Positions 1 through 7,978 of a stretch of 64,000 bases of DNA are shown here, piece after piece. The position numbers and the translations under genes were made by a program. Positions within the stretch are counted from its first letter, which is position 1. The number at the start of each line of letters is the position of its first letter. The notes under the pieces were generated by a model, which saw only the letters and a program-made list of their open reading frames with translations, was not told the origin of the DNA and ran no database searches. Source of the DNA: an uncultured Eubacteriales bacterium (GTDB lineage Bacteria; Bacillota; Clostridia; Oscillospirales; Acutalibacteraceae); assembly GCA_934695425.1 (NCBI GenBank), contig CAKUVH010000001.1, positions 1-64,000 on the forward strand, written 5' to 3'.

Positions 1-75
1 TTTGTCCTTTGTGTTCATTACTTTTGTTCTGCTTATTATTTATTCAGTTTTTTATGTGCTTTCTATTGTCTCCCT

Positions 76-110
76 GGATTCGCTTAATGCGAATCCTTTC
101 TTTTTTTTTA
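76..110 (+). terminator. Rho-independent terminator
   Basis: Perfect 8-bp stem (GGATTCGC/GCGAATCC) with a 5-base loop, followed by a T-rich run. It is oriented for a plus-strand transcript entering from the left edge. No gene in bases 1-75 could be assigned with confidence. Confidence 0.7.
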
Positions 111-133
111 TTTCTTTTTTTATTATTTTTTTA

Positions 134-158
134 GCTCCCTAAACTGGGAGCCTTTTTT
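134..158 (+). terminator. Second terminator-like hairpin
   Basis: Stem GCTCCC/GGGAGC with a 6-base loop and six T on the plus strand. It abuts the 3' end of holA, but on the minus strand the stem is followed by A, so it would not terminate holA. It probably backs up the terminator at 76-110. Confidence 0.6.
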
Positions 159-1200
159 ATGTTCGGTTCTGGATTTTTATTAATTTGATTATTAAATTTT
201 CCAAAATTAATTGTTTATCTATTTTTGTGCTTTTTAGTTGAATATCTGCTTGGAGTAAATATTCCAGTGACCTTTTTAAAGTTTCCATAGAAAAAAGCCG
301 ACATCTTCTATATGCATTTTTTATTCTAAATTCTTTATTTGTATAATCGAAATTTTTTGTTATTTTTTCTGTATTATTGCTTTTTTGGCATATAATTTTT
401 ACTCTATATAAATCTACGTATTCGCTGCATATTACCGCTAATATCGCTACAGGGTCTTCTTTATTTTTTATTAGAGAGCTTAAAATTTCAAAACTTTTTT
501 TACTATTTTGAAAAAATATAGATTTAGGAAGATCAAAAATTATACATTTTTCAGAATGATCAGAAATAATATCAAGAGAATTTTTTGAAATAGTTTCTTC
601 TTTTTCATAATTGCATATCTTTTTTAATTCATTGTGTATGTGGTTGATGTCAAAATTTTTACATTTTTCTTTTATTATTTTTGCATTTTCTATTGATAAA
701 TTTTTATGATACTTTTTTTTAGCCCAGACCACCAGTTGTTTTTCGATGGGGATGTCGTTTTTATCAAATTTGCAGGAAATGCCTTCTTTATTTATAAATT
801 TTTCAATTTTTTTGAATTTATTTATATTTTTTATTCCACTTATTTCGTGGTACTCTATAATTAAAATCGTACAATACTCAGGAATATCTGATAAAATTTT
901 TATAAGATATTCTATATCTTCCGGGCTTTGATTTTCCCATTCAAAGTTTTTAATGGTTACACATTTTTTATCGGAATTTAAGGGCAAAGTGTCAATTGCA
1001 TTTTCCAAATCGTTTAAGTTAATATTTTCTCCGTCAAAAATAGTGTCGTTAAAATCATTTTTATTTTCGTTTAAAGTTAAATTTTTTATGATATTTTCGA
1101 AATAATCTATAAAATACTTCTCCCCGGATAATAAATAAATTTTATCCATCTTCTTGGAATCTATTCGCTGGGTAAATTTTTCATAATTAAACTTTGGCAT
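157..1200 (-). CDS. holA: DNA polymerase III subunit delta (HolA)
   Basis: Clamp-loader delta subunit, which opens the sliding clamp during replication. The 347-residue length and layout fit the family: an N-terminal AAA+-like fold starting with the strand IYLLSGEKYFI (about residues 21-31), and a C-terminal collar domain with the characteristic LLQADIQLKSTKID stretch near residue 325. Overall identity to textbook HolA looks low, as is usual for this subunit. ATG start; the Shine-Dalgarno AGGAGGA lies inside the 3' end of comEC, whose stop ends one base before this start, so the two genes are probably translationally coupled. Confidence 0.88.
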   Translation of the reverse strand: MPKFNYEKFTQRIDSKKMDKIYLLSGEKYFIDYFENIIKNLTLNENKNDFNDTIFDGENINLNDLENAIDTLPLNSDKKCVTIKNFEWENQSPEDIEYLIKILSDIPEYCTILIIEYHEISGIKNINKFKKIEKFINKEGISCKFDKNDIPIEKQLVVWAKKKYHKNLSIENAKIIKEKCKNFDINHIHNELKKICNYEKEETISKNSLDIISDHSEKCIIFDLPKSIFFQNSKKSFEILSSLIKNKEDPVAILAVICSEYVDLYRVKIICQKSNNTEKITKNFDYTNKEFRIKNAYRRCRLFSMETLKRSLEYLLQADIQLKSTKIDKQLILENLIIKLIKIQNRT

Positions 1201-1201
1201 T

Positions 1202-3433
1202 TTACATAATCCTCCTGATTTGGGAATTTTTGTTATATGAATTTACATATATATAGATATTCCCCTGATGATACAAGGAAAATACATTTTTGTAATCACC
1301 GGAAAGCTTGGAAAGATAAATTTCAGAAGCCTTTTTTGTCTCAGAAATTATAATGTTTTTAAAATTTATTTTTTTATAATTTTGAGGTAGACCGTTACAA
1401 ATCAAATAGTCTGGTTCGAGCCATTTTTCAGGAATATCATCCGCGTTACCGCCATCAGGCACGACCAGAAAACTGGCATTATCAATATTAATTTCAATAT
1501 ACATGTAGCTGTTTTTGGTTATAGTTTTTATTTTTGTATTTCCAAAAATAGTAGTACAAGACTGCGTTCTATTTATTATTGTTTTAATATTTTTATTTAA
1601 TTTTTCTAATATATCGCGATTCTTTCCGTTAATAACGACATTTTTCGGTTCATAAGTATTGATTATTTCTGCAAATTTTGGGATATCTTTCTGATTGTTC
1701 ATAGAAAAGTTCAAATAATCAACAAAATTTCTATTGGATGTTGATAATTCATACTCTATCGCTTCTGAACAAGTTTTTTCGGTTGTGTATAAAATGAATG
1801 CTTTATGTTGATTTTTAGATATGCTCACGCATATTCCTTCTCCGCAAGGTGTTAACGCTAATTGGGTTACGTTTTTTGTAAAGTATTCATATGATATAGC
1901 GCCTGTCATGATTAAATTTATAGAAATAGCCGACGCTATGATTATTATATTTTTTGTTCTGTTCGAAAATATTACAATTATAACCAAAATTAATATAAAA
2001 GATATAATTATTCTTAGGTATCCGTAATTTGAATTCAGAAGCGCGTATGGAATTTTAGCGATTAAACTTGATGTATAATTGACATATTTTATTATAAATC
2101 CACAAATTAAAGCTAAAGGCTTAGTTATTATCATAAAAATGCGGTAATTTATGCACGTTAACGCATTCATAATTAGGGACAAAGCTAACAAAATCGATAC
2201 GGGCGTTACAATAAGTACATTCGAAATAAACGAAACGGTCGAAATTTTTCTGAAATACCACGAAGAAATAGGAACATCAAACAAAAAGCAACACATACTC
2301 ACGGCGAAGCTTGATACCAAAAAATAAGTTACCGGATTGTTTAATTTTTTAGGAATATACGACATAATAAAATTCGCAAGTTTGCCATAAAACAAAGTTA
2401 TTGACAAAATAGATAAAAAGCTTAACCACAGCCCTATATCGATAGCTGAGTTGGGGCTAATCAAGCAAATAGTGGCCACGGCTATTCCGATTGATGTGAG
2501 GCTATCGGCGCTTTTCCTCAAGCATAGTGACAGCAGGTATATTACCATCATTATGCCGGCTCGAACGCTTGATGGAGTGAATCCGGCGACAAATACAAAA
2601 GCCATTACAAAAATCATTGTGAATATGTACGCGATTTTGTCGTTAATTTTAAGCGCAATCAAAAGTTTGAGCACGAAAAATGCCACTATCGATATATGAA
2701 TTCCCGAAACAGCCAGCAGGTGATAGGCCCCGATAATATCAAAATTTCTTTTTGTGTTTTTCGGAAAATCGTTTTTGTCTCCCAGCATAATACCATTTAT
2801 AACCGACGCGTATTGCGGAGGAAGATTTTCTTTGGACGCCGATAATAATCTTCGGCGTATTTTTAGAATAAAATATTTAAAAGATTGGTGAGTTGATTTT
2901 TCGATTTTTATTGTTTTGTCGGTATTTATCAAAAGTCCCTTTAAATATATGTTTTTTGACCTGTAATGAAGTTTTGAGTTAAATCCCGGGCTTGCGGGTG
3001 GTATGAATAAATACGCTTCGCCGGTAATTGTGTCGAAAGGCTCGCACTCAAGCGGTTTTGTGGAGGAAACTTCTATTTCGAATGGCTTTACATCCTCGCC
3101 ATCTATATTTTTTACCTTTATTATGTAATAATAGGCAGAATTTTTTTTAAACACATTATCGCACACTTCACCGTTTATGATTACCGTGCTGTCGTCCCAT
3201 TTTTCGGTAGGAATTATGTTATAATTCAAGTTTACATAGTACACGATACTCGCTATCAAACACGGCAAAAAAGCTAAAAAAAGAACTTTATTTTTCTTAA
3301 TGAAAAACGTGGATATTATAGAAAGTATTCCTAAAATAATAATAATCGGCACTAAAAAATTGGCGGGTATAAATACTAAAAATGTCAGAGTGAAAAAGTA
3401 AGAAAGTCCTATTAAAGCCAAAGGCCTTTTCAT
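1202..3433 (-). CDS. comEC: ComEC/Rec2 family DNA-uptake membrane protein
   Basis: Channel protein for transport of single-stranded DNA across the membrane in natural transformation. About 743 residues: N-terminal membrane helices, a soluble OB-like section (DUF4131 region), a multi-helix competence domain with the hallmark HLLAVSGIHISI near residue 240, and a C-terminal extracytoplasmic domain. That last domain should be a metallo-beta-lactamase fold, but the usual HxHxDH ligands and the DVGQGD motif are not there (PCGEGI stands in its place). The preferred start is the ATG at 3433, 8 bases after AAAGGAG; an in-frame GTG at 3442 overlaps the Shine-Dalgarno itself. No other competence gene is visible, so transformation cannot be inferred. 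Confidence 0.88.
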   Translation of the reverse strand: MKRPLALIGLSYFFTLTFLVFIPANFLVPIIIILGILSIISTFFIKKNKVLFLAFLPCLIASIVYYVNLNYNIIPTEKWDDSTVIINGEVCDNVFKKNSAYYYIIKVKNIDGEDVKPFEIEVSSTKPLECEPFDTITGEAYLFIPPASPGFNSKLHYRSKNIYLKGLLINTDKTIKIEKSTHQSFKYFILKIRRRLLSASKENLPPQYASVINGIMLGDKNDFPKNTKRNFDIIGAYHLLAVSGIHISIVAFFVLKLLIALKINDKIAYIFTMIFVMAFVFVAGFTPSSVRAGIMMVIYLLSLCLRKSADSLTSIGIAVATICLISPNSAIDIGLWLSFLSILSITLFYGKLANFIMSYIPKKLNNPVTYFLVSSFAVSMCCFLFDVPISSWYFRKISTVSFISNVLIVTPVSILLALSLIMNALTCINYRIFMIITKPLALICGFIIKYVNYTSSLIAKIPYALLNSNYGYLRIIISFILILVIIVIFSNRTKNIIIIASAISINLIMTGAISYEYFTKNVTQLALTPCGEGICVSISKNQHKAFILYTTEKTCSEAIEYELSTSNRNFVDYLNFSMNNQKDIPKFAEIINTYEPKNVVINGKNRDILEKLNKNIKTIINRTQSCTTIFGNTKIKTITKNSYMYIEINIDNASFLVVPDGGNADDIPEKWLEPDYLICNGLPQNYKKINFKNIIISETKKASEIYLSKLSGDYKNVFSLYHQGNIYIYVNSYNKNSQIRRIM

Positions 3434-3447
3434 ATTTTTCACTCCTT

Positions 3448-3494
3448 TAAAAAAACACTTTATAGCTTAATTATAACCCAAGCTACAAAGTGTT
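3448..3494 (-). terminator. Terminator after the phosphoribosyltransferase gene
   Basis: A 15-bp stem with one mismatch (arms 3454-3468 and 3480-3494), followed on the minus strand by a T run. It separates the phosphoribosyltransferase gene from comEC, so comEC-holA may have their own promoter or depend on readthrough. Confidence 0.75.
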
Positions 3495-3502
3495 GTCTAT
3501 TT

Positions 3503-4048
3503 TTATTTTGGGAACACAGGCAATTTTTCCAGATATATTATATCTTCTCTTTCTGCAGAATCTCCTTCTGCCAGCACACAAACTTTGGCGGCGATGTTTC
3601 CTTTTGCTTTCTTTATCAACTCTTCCAGCGCTGCCACAGATTCTCCCGTGCTTATGACATCATCAACTATCAAAATTTTTTTGCCTTTTATTTCAGAAAA
3701 ATCATTTTCCGAGAGATATAATTTTTGAATTTTTGCCGTGGTTATTGATTTTACCTCGACGCATGTTGAATTTTTCATATAAATTTTTTCTGATTTGCGA
3801 GCCACAATGTATTTTTTACCGCACTCTTTAGCCATTTCGTAGCATAGAGGGATGCCTTTGGATTCAGCCGTTATGAGTATGTCGAATTCAGGGCACTTTT
3901 TAAGTAATGCTTTTGCGGATTTTTCGGTTATTTCCGTATCTCCAAACATTATAAACGCAGCGATATCTAAATTTTTATTTACCTCACAAAACGGCAATTT
4001 TCTTTTGCATCCTGCGATTTCAATTTCGAAAAATTTATCATTAGCCAT
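3503..4048 (-). CDS. Adenine phosphoribosyltransferase-like protein
   Basis: Type I phosphoribosyltransferase fold, 181 residues. The PRPP-binding loop VDDVISTGES is near residues 127-136, and ESKGIPL and VARKSEK match the APRT-like subgroup. The family transfers phosphoribose from PRPP to a base, probably a purine in salvage. It differs from classical Apt by an N-terminal strand region (EIEIAGCKRKLPFCEV) that is common in clostridial homologues, so the exact substrate is uncertain and no symbol is given. ATG start with AGGAGGA upstream. Lies 24 bases downstream of the HIT gene, probably in the same transcript. Confidence 0.8.
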   Translation of the reverse strand: MANDKFFEIEIAGCKRKLPFCEVNKNLDIAAFIMFGDTEITEKSAKALLKKCPEFDILITAESKGIPLCYEMAKECGKKYIVARKSEKIYMKNSTCVEVKSITTAKIQKLYLSENDFSEIKGKKILIVDDVISTGESVAALEELIKKAKGNIAAKVCVLAEGDSAEREDIIYLEKLPVFPK

Positions 4049-4072
4049 TTTTGATTTTTCCTCCTGAAAATT

Positions 4073-4411
4073 TTAAAGATTTTCCCAAGAGAGTTCTTTT
4101 CCTCCCACTAGATGAAAATGTATATGTTTAACGCTTTGACCGCCGTTTTCTCCGCAATTATTTATTATTCTGTATCCGTCATTCAAACCGAGTTTTTCGG
4201 CAATTTTCGGAATAACCGAAAAAATATATCCAATAATATCCGAATTCTCGGTTGTGATATCATTAGCGGATGAAATATGCTCTTTTGGAATTACAAGCAC
4301 ATGAACCGGTGCGATGGGGTTTAGGTCATTGAATGCCAAAACTTTATCATCTTCATAAACTATTTTAGAGGGAATTTCTTTTTTTATTATTTTACAAAAT
4401 ATACAATCCAT
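4073..4411 (-). CDS. HIT family nucleotide hydrolase (HinT-like)
   Basis: Small 112-residue histidine-triad protein. CIFCKIIKKEIPSKIVYED at the N terminus and the active-site motif HIHFHLVGG (about residues 96-104) are diagnostic; the middle histidine of the triad is the expected nucleophile. Family members hydrolyse purine nucleoside phosphoramidates. Cys3 and Cys6 match the partial zinc site of many bacterial homologues. First gene of a minus-strand group with the phosphoribosyltransferase; ATG start with AAAGGA about 11 bases upstream. Confidence 0.9.
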   Translation of the reverse strand: MDCIFCKIIKKEIPSKIVYEDDKVLAFNDLNPIAPVHVLVIPKEHISSANDITTENSDIIGYIFSVIPKIAEKLGLNDGYRIINNCGENGGQSVKHIHFHLVGGKELSWENL

Positions 4412-4580
4412 AATAACTGATTTCCTTTCTGTTTGGTTTTAAATTTGTTCAAAAATGCATATGTTTGAAACACAAGGAAATATTGTATATCTTTACAATA
4501 TTTATGTCAAGATTTTTGAAGAAATAATCTTGGTGAGTCAACATGTCGCACAAAAATATTCAAAATTTACAGAAACCCTA

Positions 4581-4613
4581 TTGATTTTTGAAATTGTATA
4601 TAGTAATATACAA
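4581..4613 (+). promoter_or_regulatory. azlCD promoter overlapped by an inverted repeat
   Basis: A -35 TTGATT (4581-4586) and -10 TAATAT (4604-4609) are separated by 17 bases. A perfect 8-bp inverted repeat, TTGTATAT-AGTA-ATATACAA (4594-4613), covers the spacer and the -10 box, the layout expected of a repressor operator. The regulator is unknown. No T-box or other riboswitch was recognised in this leader. Confidence 0.55.
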
Positions 4614-4686
4614 ATTAGCTGTGACATAAGTGACAGGGGAGATATTTATCTTCTTAAAAATAAAATAGGAGAGGCGTGGTTAAATC

Positions 4687-5445
4687 ATGGCAAACACAAG
4701 TCCGCAAACAGCCCCTCGCGGATTCATGAGAGGTTTCAAGGACGGCATACCGGTAGCTTTGGGCTACATACCGATAGCGTTGGCGTGTGCAATTTCGGCA
4801 ATACAAGCCGGATTGAGTGTCGGTGTATCGGAACTTTTGGGAGCGATGGTGTTCACAGGCTCGGGTCAGCAAGCTGCTATCAACCTATTAAAAGGCGGCA
4901 CTACCGCAATTTGGCTCTACGCTTTAACGATATTCGTTGTTAATTGTAGGTACATATTATTTGCTATATCCATAGCTCAGAGATTCGATCCCAAAATGAA
5001 AACTTGGCAGAGAGTTTTATTCGGTGTTTTAAATACCGATGAAATTTTTGGAGTTGCAATGAAAGAAAAAGGCACTCTGGAGCCTTCATATTTATTGGGA
5101 CTCGGCACTTCTCCATATCTCGGATTCTTGTTAGGTACGACTCTTGGAGCAGTGGCAACAGATTTGCTTCCTGTTGCGATAAGGCCCGCACTTGGAATAA
5201 TGTTATATGCTATGTTCATAGCAATCATAGTTCCTTCCGCAAAAAAATCTCGCCCGGTTTTGATAGTGGTTTGTATAGCGTTGCTTTTGAGCTTCATAAT
5301 GGAATGTATCCCTGCAATTAAGGCTGTTCTCGATAGCTCATGGATAATAATTATTTGTGCTATCGTAACCTCACTCATAGGTGCATTTTTATTCCCGATA
5401 AAAGACGAACAAGAAGCACCTGAAACAAAGGAGGTTGAAGAATAA
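4687..5445 (+). CDS. azlC: AzlC family branched-chain amino acid exporter, large subunit
   Basis: Integral membrane protein, 252 residues with several hydrophobic helices. The N-terminal GFKDGIPVALGYIPIALACA and the following GAMVFTGSGQQAA are typical of AzlC, the large subunit of a two-component branched-chain amino acid exporter. Residues 235-252 form a charged cytoplasmic tail. ATG start with AGGAGAGG 12 bases upstream. Its TAA stop overlaps the azlD ATG by one base, so the two subunits are translationally coupled. Transport direction and substrate rest on family knowledge. Confidence 0.9.
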   Translation: MANTSPQTAPRGFMRGFKDGIPVALGYIPIALACAISAIQAGLSVGVSELLGAMVFTGSGQQAAINLLKGGTTAIWLYALTIFVVNCRYILFAISIAQRFDPKMKTWQRVLFGVLNTDEIFGVAMKEKGTLEPSYLLGLGTSPYLGFLLGTTLGAVATDLLPVAIRPALGIMLYAMFIAIIVPSAKKSRPVLIVVCIALLLSFIMECIPAIKAVLDSSWIIIICAIVTSLIGAFLFPIKDEQEAPETKEVEE

Positions 5446-5768
5446 TGGATACCCAAAAATTTATATATGCTATTTTTGCTATGACAGCGGTAATGTTGGG
5501 AGTAAAAATTATTCCGATACTTTTCTGCAAAAAGAAGATAAAAAATGTATTTATTAAATCGTTTTTGGAATACATACCCTACGCAGTTCTTACATCAATG
5601 ATATTCCCTGAAGCATTTGTTAATTCTACCGGCAATGTATGGTCTGCAAGTATAGCGGTTGTCGCTGCGATTATACTTTCCTACATAGGTCAAAGCTTGG
5701 TGGTTGTGGCACTTTCTTCCACATTGGTTGCATTCATTGTTGAACAAGTTATGCGTTTTGTAAAATAA
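5445..5768 (+). CDS. azlD: AzlD family branched-chain amino acid transport protein, small subunit
   Basis: 107-residue membrane protein with about four helices; the stretch FLEYIPYAVLTSMIFPEAF is typical of AzlD. It is the partner of AzlC in the exporter. The start overlaps the azlC stop by one base, with GGAGG just upstream inside azlC. Followed by a strong terminator, so azlC-azlD is a two-gene operon. Confidence 0.9.
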   Translation: MDTQKFIYAIFAMTAVMLGVKIIPILFCKKKIKNVFIKSFLEYIPYAVLTSMIFPEAFVNSTGNVWSASIAVVAAIILSYIGQSLVVVALSSTLVAFIVEQVMRFVK

Positions 5769-5783
5769 ATTATGCACATAGAA

Positions 5784-5820
5784 ATCCGACCCATAGATCT
5801 TGGGTCGGATAGTTTTTTGT
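5784..5820 (+). terminator. Terminator of azlCD
   Basis: Perfect 10-bp stem ATCCGACCCA/TGGGTCGGAT with a 7-base loop, followed by six T. Confidence 0.9.
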
Positions 5821-5837
5821 TTTATTATTTTATGAAT

Positions 5838-5866
5838 TTGACCCAAACTTTTTTATGGTGTATAAT
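5838..5866 (+). promoter_or_regulatory. Sigma-A type promoter for the topoisomerase pair
   Basis: TTGACC (5838-5843), a 17-base spacer, then TATAAT (5861-5866): near-consensus. It lies about 110 bases before the first topoisomerase gene, with nothing else recognised between. Confidence 0.75.
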
Positions 5867-5977
5867 AAAATGTACCCCATTTATAAATTTTGAACATAAT
5901 GGTAATGCGATTAATCTAAAAAAATTAGTTAATAATAAATAATATTTAAAAATAAATATATAAAAGGAGATATAGTT

Positions 5978-7960
5978 TTGACTAAAAACAGATACGGAAA
6001 TGAGAGCATATCTTCTCTAAAAGGCGCCGATAGAGTAAGAAAGCGCCCGGGCGTTATTTTTGGCTCTGACGGCATAGAAGGCTGCGAGCATTCTGTTTTT
6101 GAGATACTTTCAAATTCAATAGACGAAGCCAGAGAAGGTCACGGAAACATTATAAAAGTGACTAGATACAAGGATAATTCCATAAAAGTGGAAGATAAAG
6201 GGCGCGGAATCCCCGTTGATTATAACCCGAAGGAAGAAAAGTTCAACTGGGAGCTGCTTTTTTGCGAATTGTATGCCGGAGGTAAATACAATAATTTAAA
6301 TCAGCAAAACTATGAATATTCGCTCGGTCTTAATGGCTTAGGATTGTGTTCTACGCAGTATGCCTCAGAATATATGGACGTTGAAATAAAAAGAGACGGA
6401 TATATTTATACTCTTCATTTTGAAAATGGCGAAAATGTCGGAGGACTTCAAAAAGAGGAGTACAAAAGAAAAGATACCGGAACAACAATAAAATGGAAAC
6501 CGGATTTGTCGGTTTTCACGGATATTTCTATTCCTTTTGAGTATTTTGAAGACGTTTTAAAGCGCCAAGCTGTAGTAAATTCCGGAATAAGATTCTTATT
6601 GAAGTATCAGAATGAAAATTCCGAATTCACAGAAAAGGAATTTATGTACCAAAACGGAATAACCGATTATGCCGCGGAATTATTAAAAGATGAATATCTT
6701 ACCCCGGTTCAAAGCTGGCACTTGGAGTCCAAAGTAAGAGACCGCGCAGACAAACCTTTTTACAAGCTTAAAGCCGATGTTGCGGTTGCGTTTTCAAATA
6801 AATCAAATACCGCCGAATATTATCATAATTCAAGCTATCTTGAGCACGGAGGAGCCCCGGAAAGAGCTGTACGAAGCGCTTTTACTTCTCAAATAGATTC
6901 ATATTTAAAGCAAAGCGGAAAATACACGAAAAATGAAAATAAAATAAGTTTTGCGGATATAGAAGATTCACTTACAGTCATTATTTCATCGTTTTCGACG
7001 ATGACTTCTTATGAAAACCAAACTAAAAAATCAATAACAAATAAGGGAATTCAAGAAGCACTAACTTCGATGCTTAAAAAGAATTTGGAAGTTTATTTTA
7101 TCGAAAATCCGAATGACGCCGAAAAAATAGGAAATCAAATTCTTGTAAACAAAAGGAGTCGCGAAGACGCCGAAAAAACAAGGCTTAATTTAAAGAAAAA
7201 ACTCACTACAAGCATGGATATGGCCAGCAGAGTGGCTAAATTTGTGGATTGCCGCAGCAAAGACACAAACAAGAGAGAGCTTTTTATTGTGGAAGGAGAT
7301 TCAGCACTCGGAGCTTGTAAGCAAGCCAGAAATCCCGATTTTCAGGCCATAATTCCTATACGCGGAAAGATACTTAACTGCCTTAAAGCGGACTACAATC
7401 GCATATTTAAAAGCGATATCATAACTGATCTTATAAGAGTTTTGGGCTGCGGGGTAGAGGTTCGCACTTCCAAAACTGCCAAAGATTTGTCTTCGTTTAA
7501 TTTGGAATCTTTAAAATGGAATAAAATTATTCTTTGTACTGATGCCGATGTGGACGGATTCCAAATACGCACATTGCTTCTCACGATGCTTTTTAGGCTT
7601 ACGCCAAAACTTATAGATTCCGGCAAGGTCTTCATTGCGGAGTCGCCTCTATATGAAATTAACACAAAAAAAGAAACATATTTTGCGTATAACGAATCAG
7701 AAAAAGAAGAATTTATTAAAAAAATAGGTCAAGAAAAATACACTATTCAAAGGTCGAAAGGTCTTGGTGAAAATGAACCTGACATGATGAATTTCACAAC
7801 AATGAACCCGGCCTCTCGAAGATTAATAAAAGTAATGCCGGAAGATGCTGAAAATACTTCTAAAATGTTCGATATACTTCTGGGCGACGACCTCGCGGGA
7901 AGAAAAGAATATATAATAGAAAACGGACATCTATACGTCGATGATTTAGACATAAGTTAA
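5978..7960 (+). CDS. Type IIA DNA topoisomerase, GyrB/ParE-type ATPase subunit (divergent paralogue)
   Basis: 660 residues. GHKL ATPase domain with NSIDEARE (about residues 47-54) and DKGRGIPVD; Toprim domain with EGDSALG (canonical EGDSAGG), PIRGKILN and the metal-binding DADVDG. The C-terminal RSKGLGE replaces the common YKGLGEM. The Gly-rich lid reads SLGLNGLGL, not the usual GGLHGVG. These changes suggest a second topoisomerase set (topoisomerase IV-like), not housekeeping gyrase, and housekeeping gyrB is not in this window. TTG start, 7 bases after AAGGAG. The partner subunit follows 18 bases later. Whether it supercoils or decatenates cannot be told from sequence. Confidence 0.85.
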   Translation: MTKNRYGNESISSLKGADRVRKRPGVIFGSDGIEGCEHSVFEILSNSIDEAREGHGNIIKVTRYKDNSIKVEDKGRGIPVDYNPKEEKFNWELLFCELYAGGKYNNLNQQNYEYSLGLNGLGLCSTQYASEYMDVEIKRDGYIYTLHFENGENVGGLQKEEYKRKDTGTTIKWKPDLSVFTDISIPFEYFEDVLKRQAVVNSGIRFLLKYQNENSEFTEKEFMYQNGITDYAAELLKDEYLTPVQSWHLESKVRDRADKPFYKLKADVAVAFSNKSNTAEYYHNSSYLEHGGAPERAVRSAFTSQIDSYLKQSGKYTKNENKISFADIEDSLTVIISSFSTMTSYENQTKKSITNKGIQEALTSMLKKNLEVYFIENPNDAEKIGNQILVNKRSREDAEKTRLNLKKKLTTSMDMASRVAKFVDCRSKDTNKRELFIVEGDSALGACKQARNPDFQAIIPIRGKILNCLKADYNRIFKSDIITDLIRVLGCGVEVRTSKTAKDLSSFNLESLKWNKIILCTDADVDGFQIRTLLLTMLFRLTPKLIDSGKVFIAESPLYEINTKKETYFAYNESEKEEFIKKIGQEKYTIQRSKGLGENEPDMMNFTTMNPASRRLIKVMPEDAENTSKMFDILLGDDLAGRKEYIIENGHLYVDDLDIS

Positions 7961-7978
7961 AGGTGGTGAGATATTGAA

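Noticed and set aside
1..156. Plus-strand open frame of hydrophobic residues at the left edge
   Set aside because: It runs through two terminator hairpins in T-rich DNA and has no start or ribosome site in view.
4455..4943. 162-codon plus-strand open frame before and across azlC
   Set aside because: Its second half is a shadow of azlC in another frame, it covers the azlC promoter, and its product looks like random sequence.
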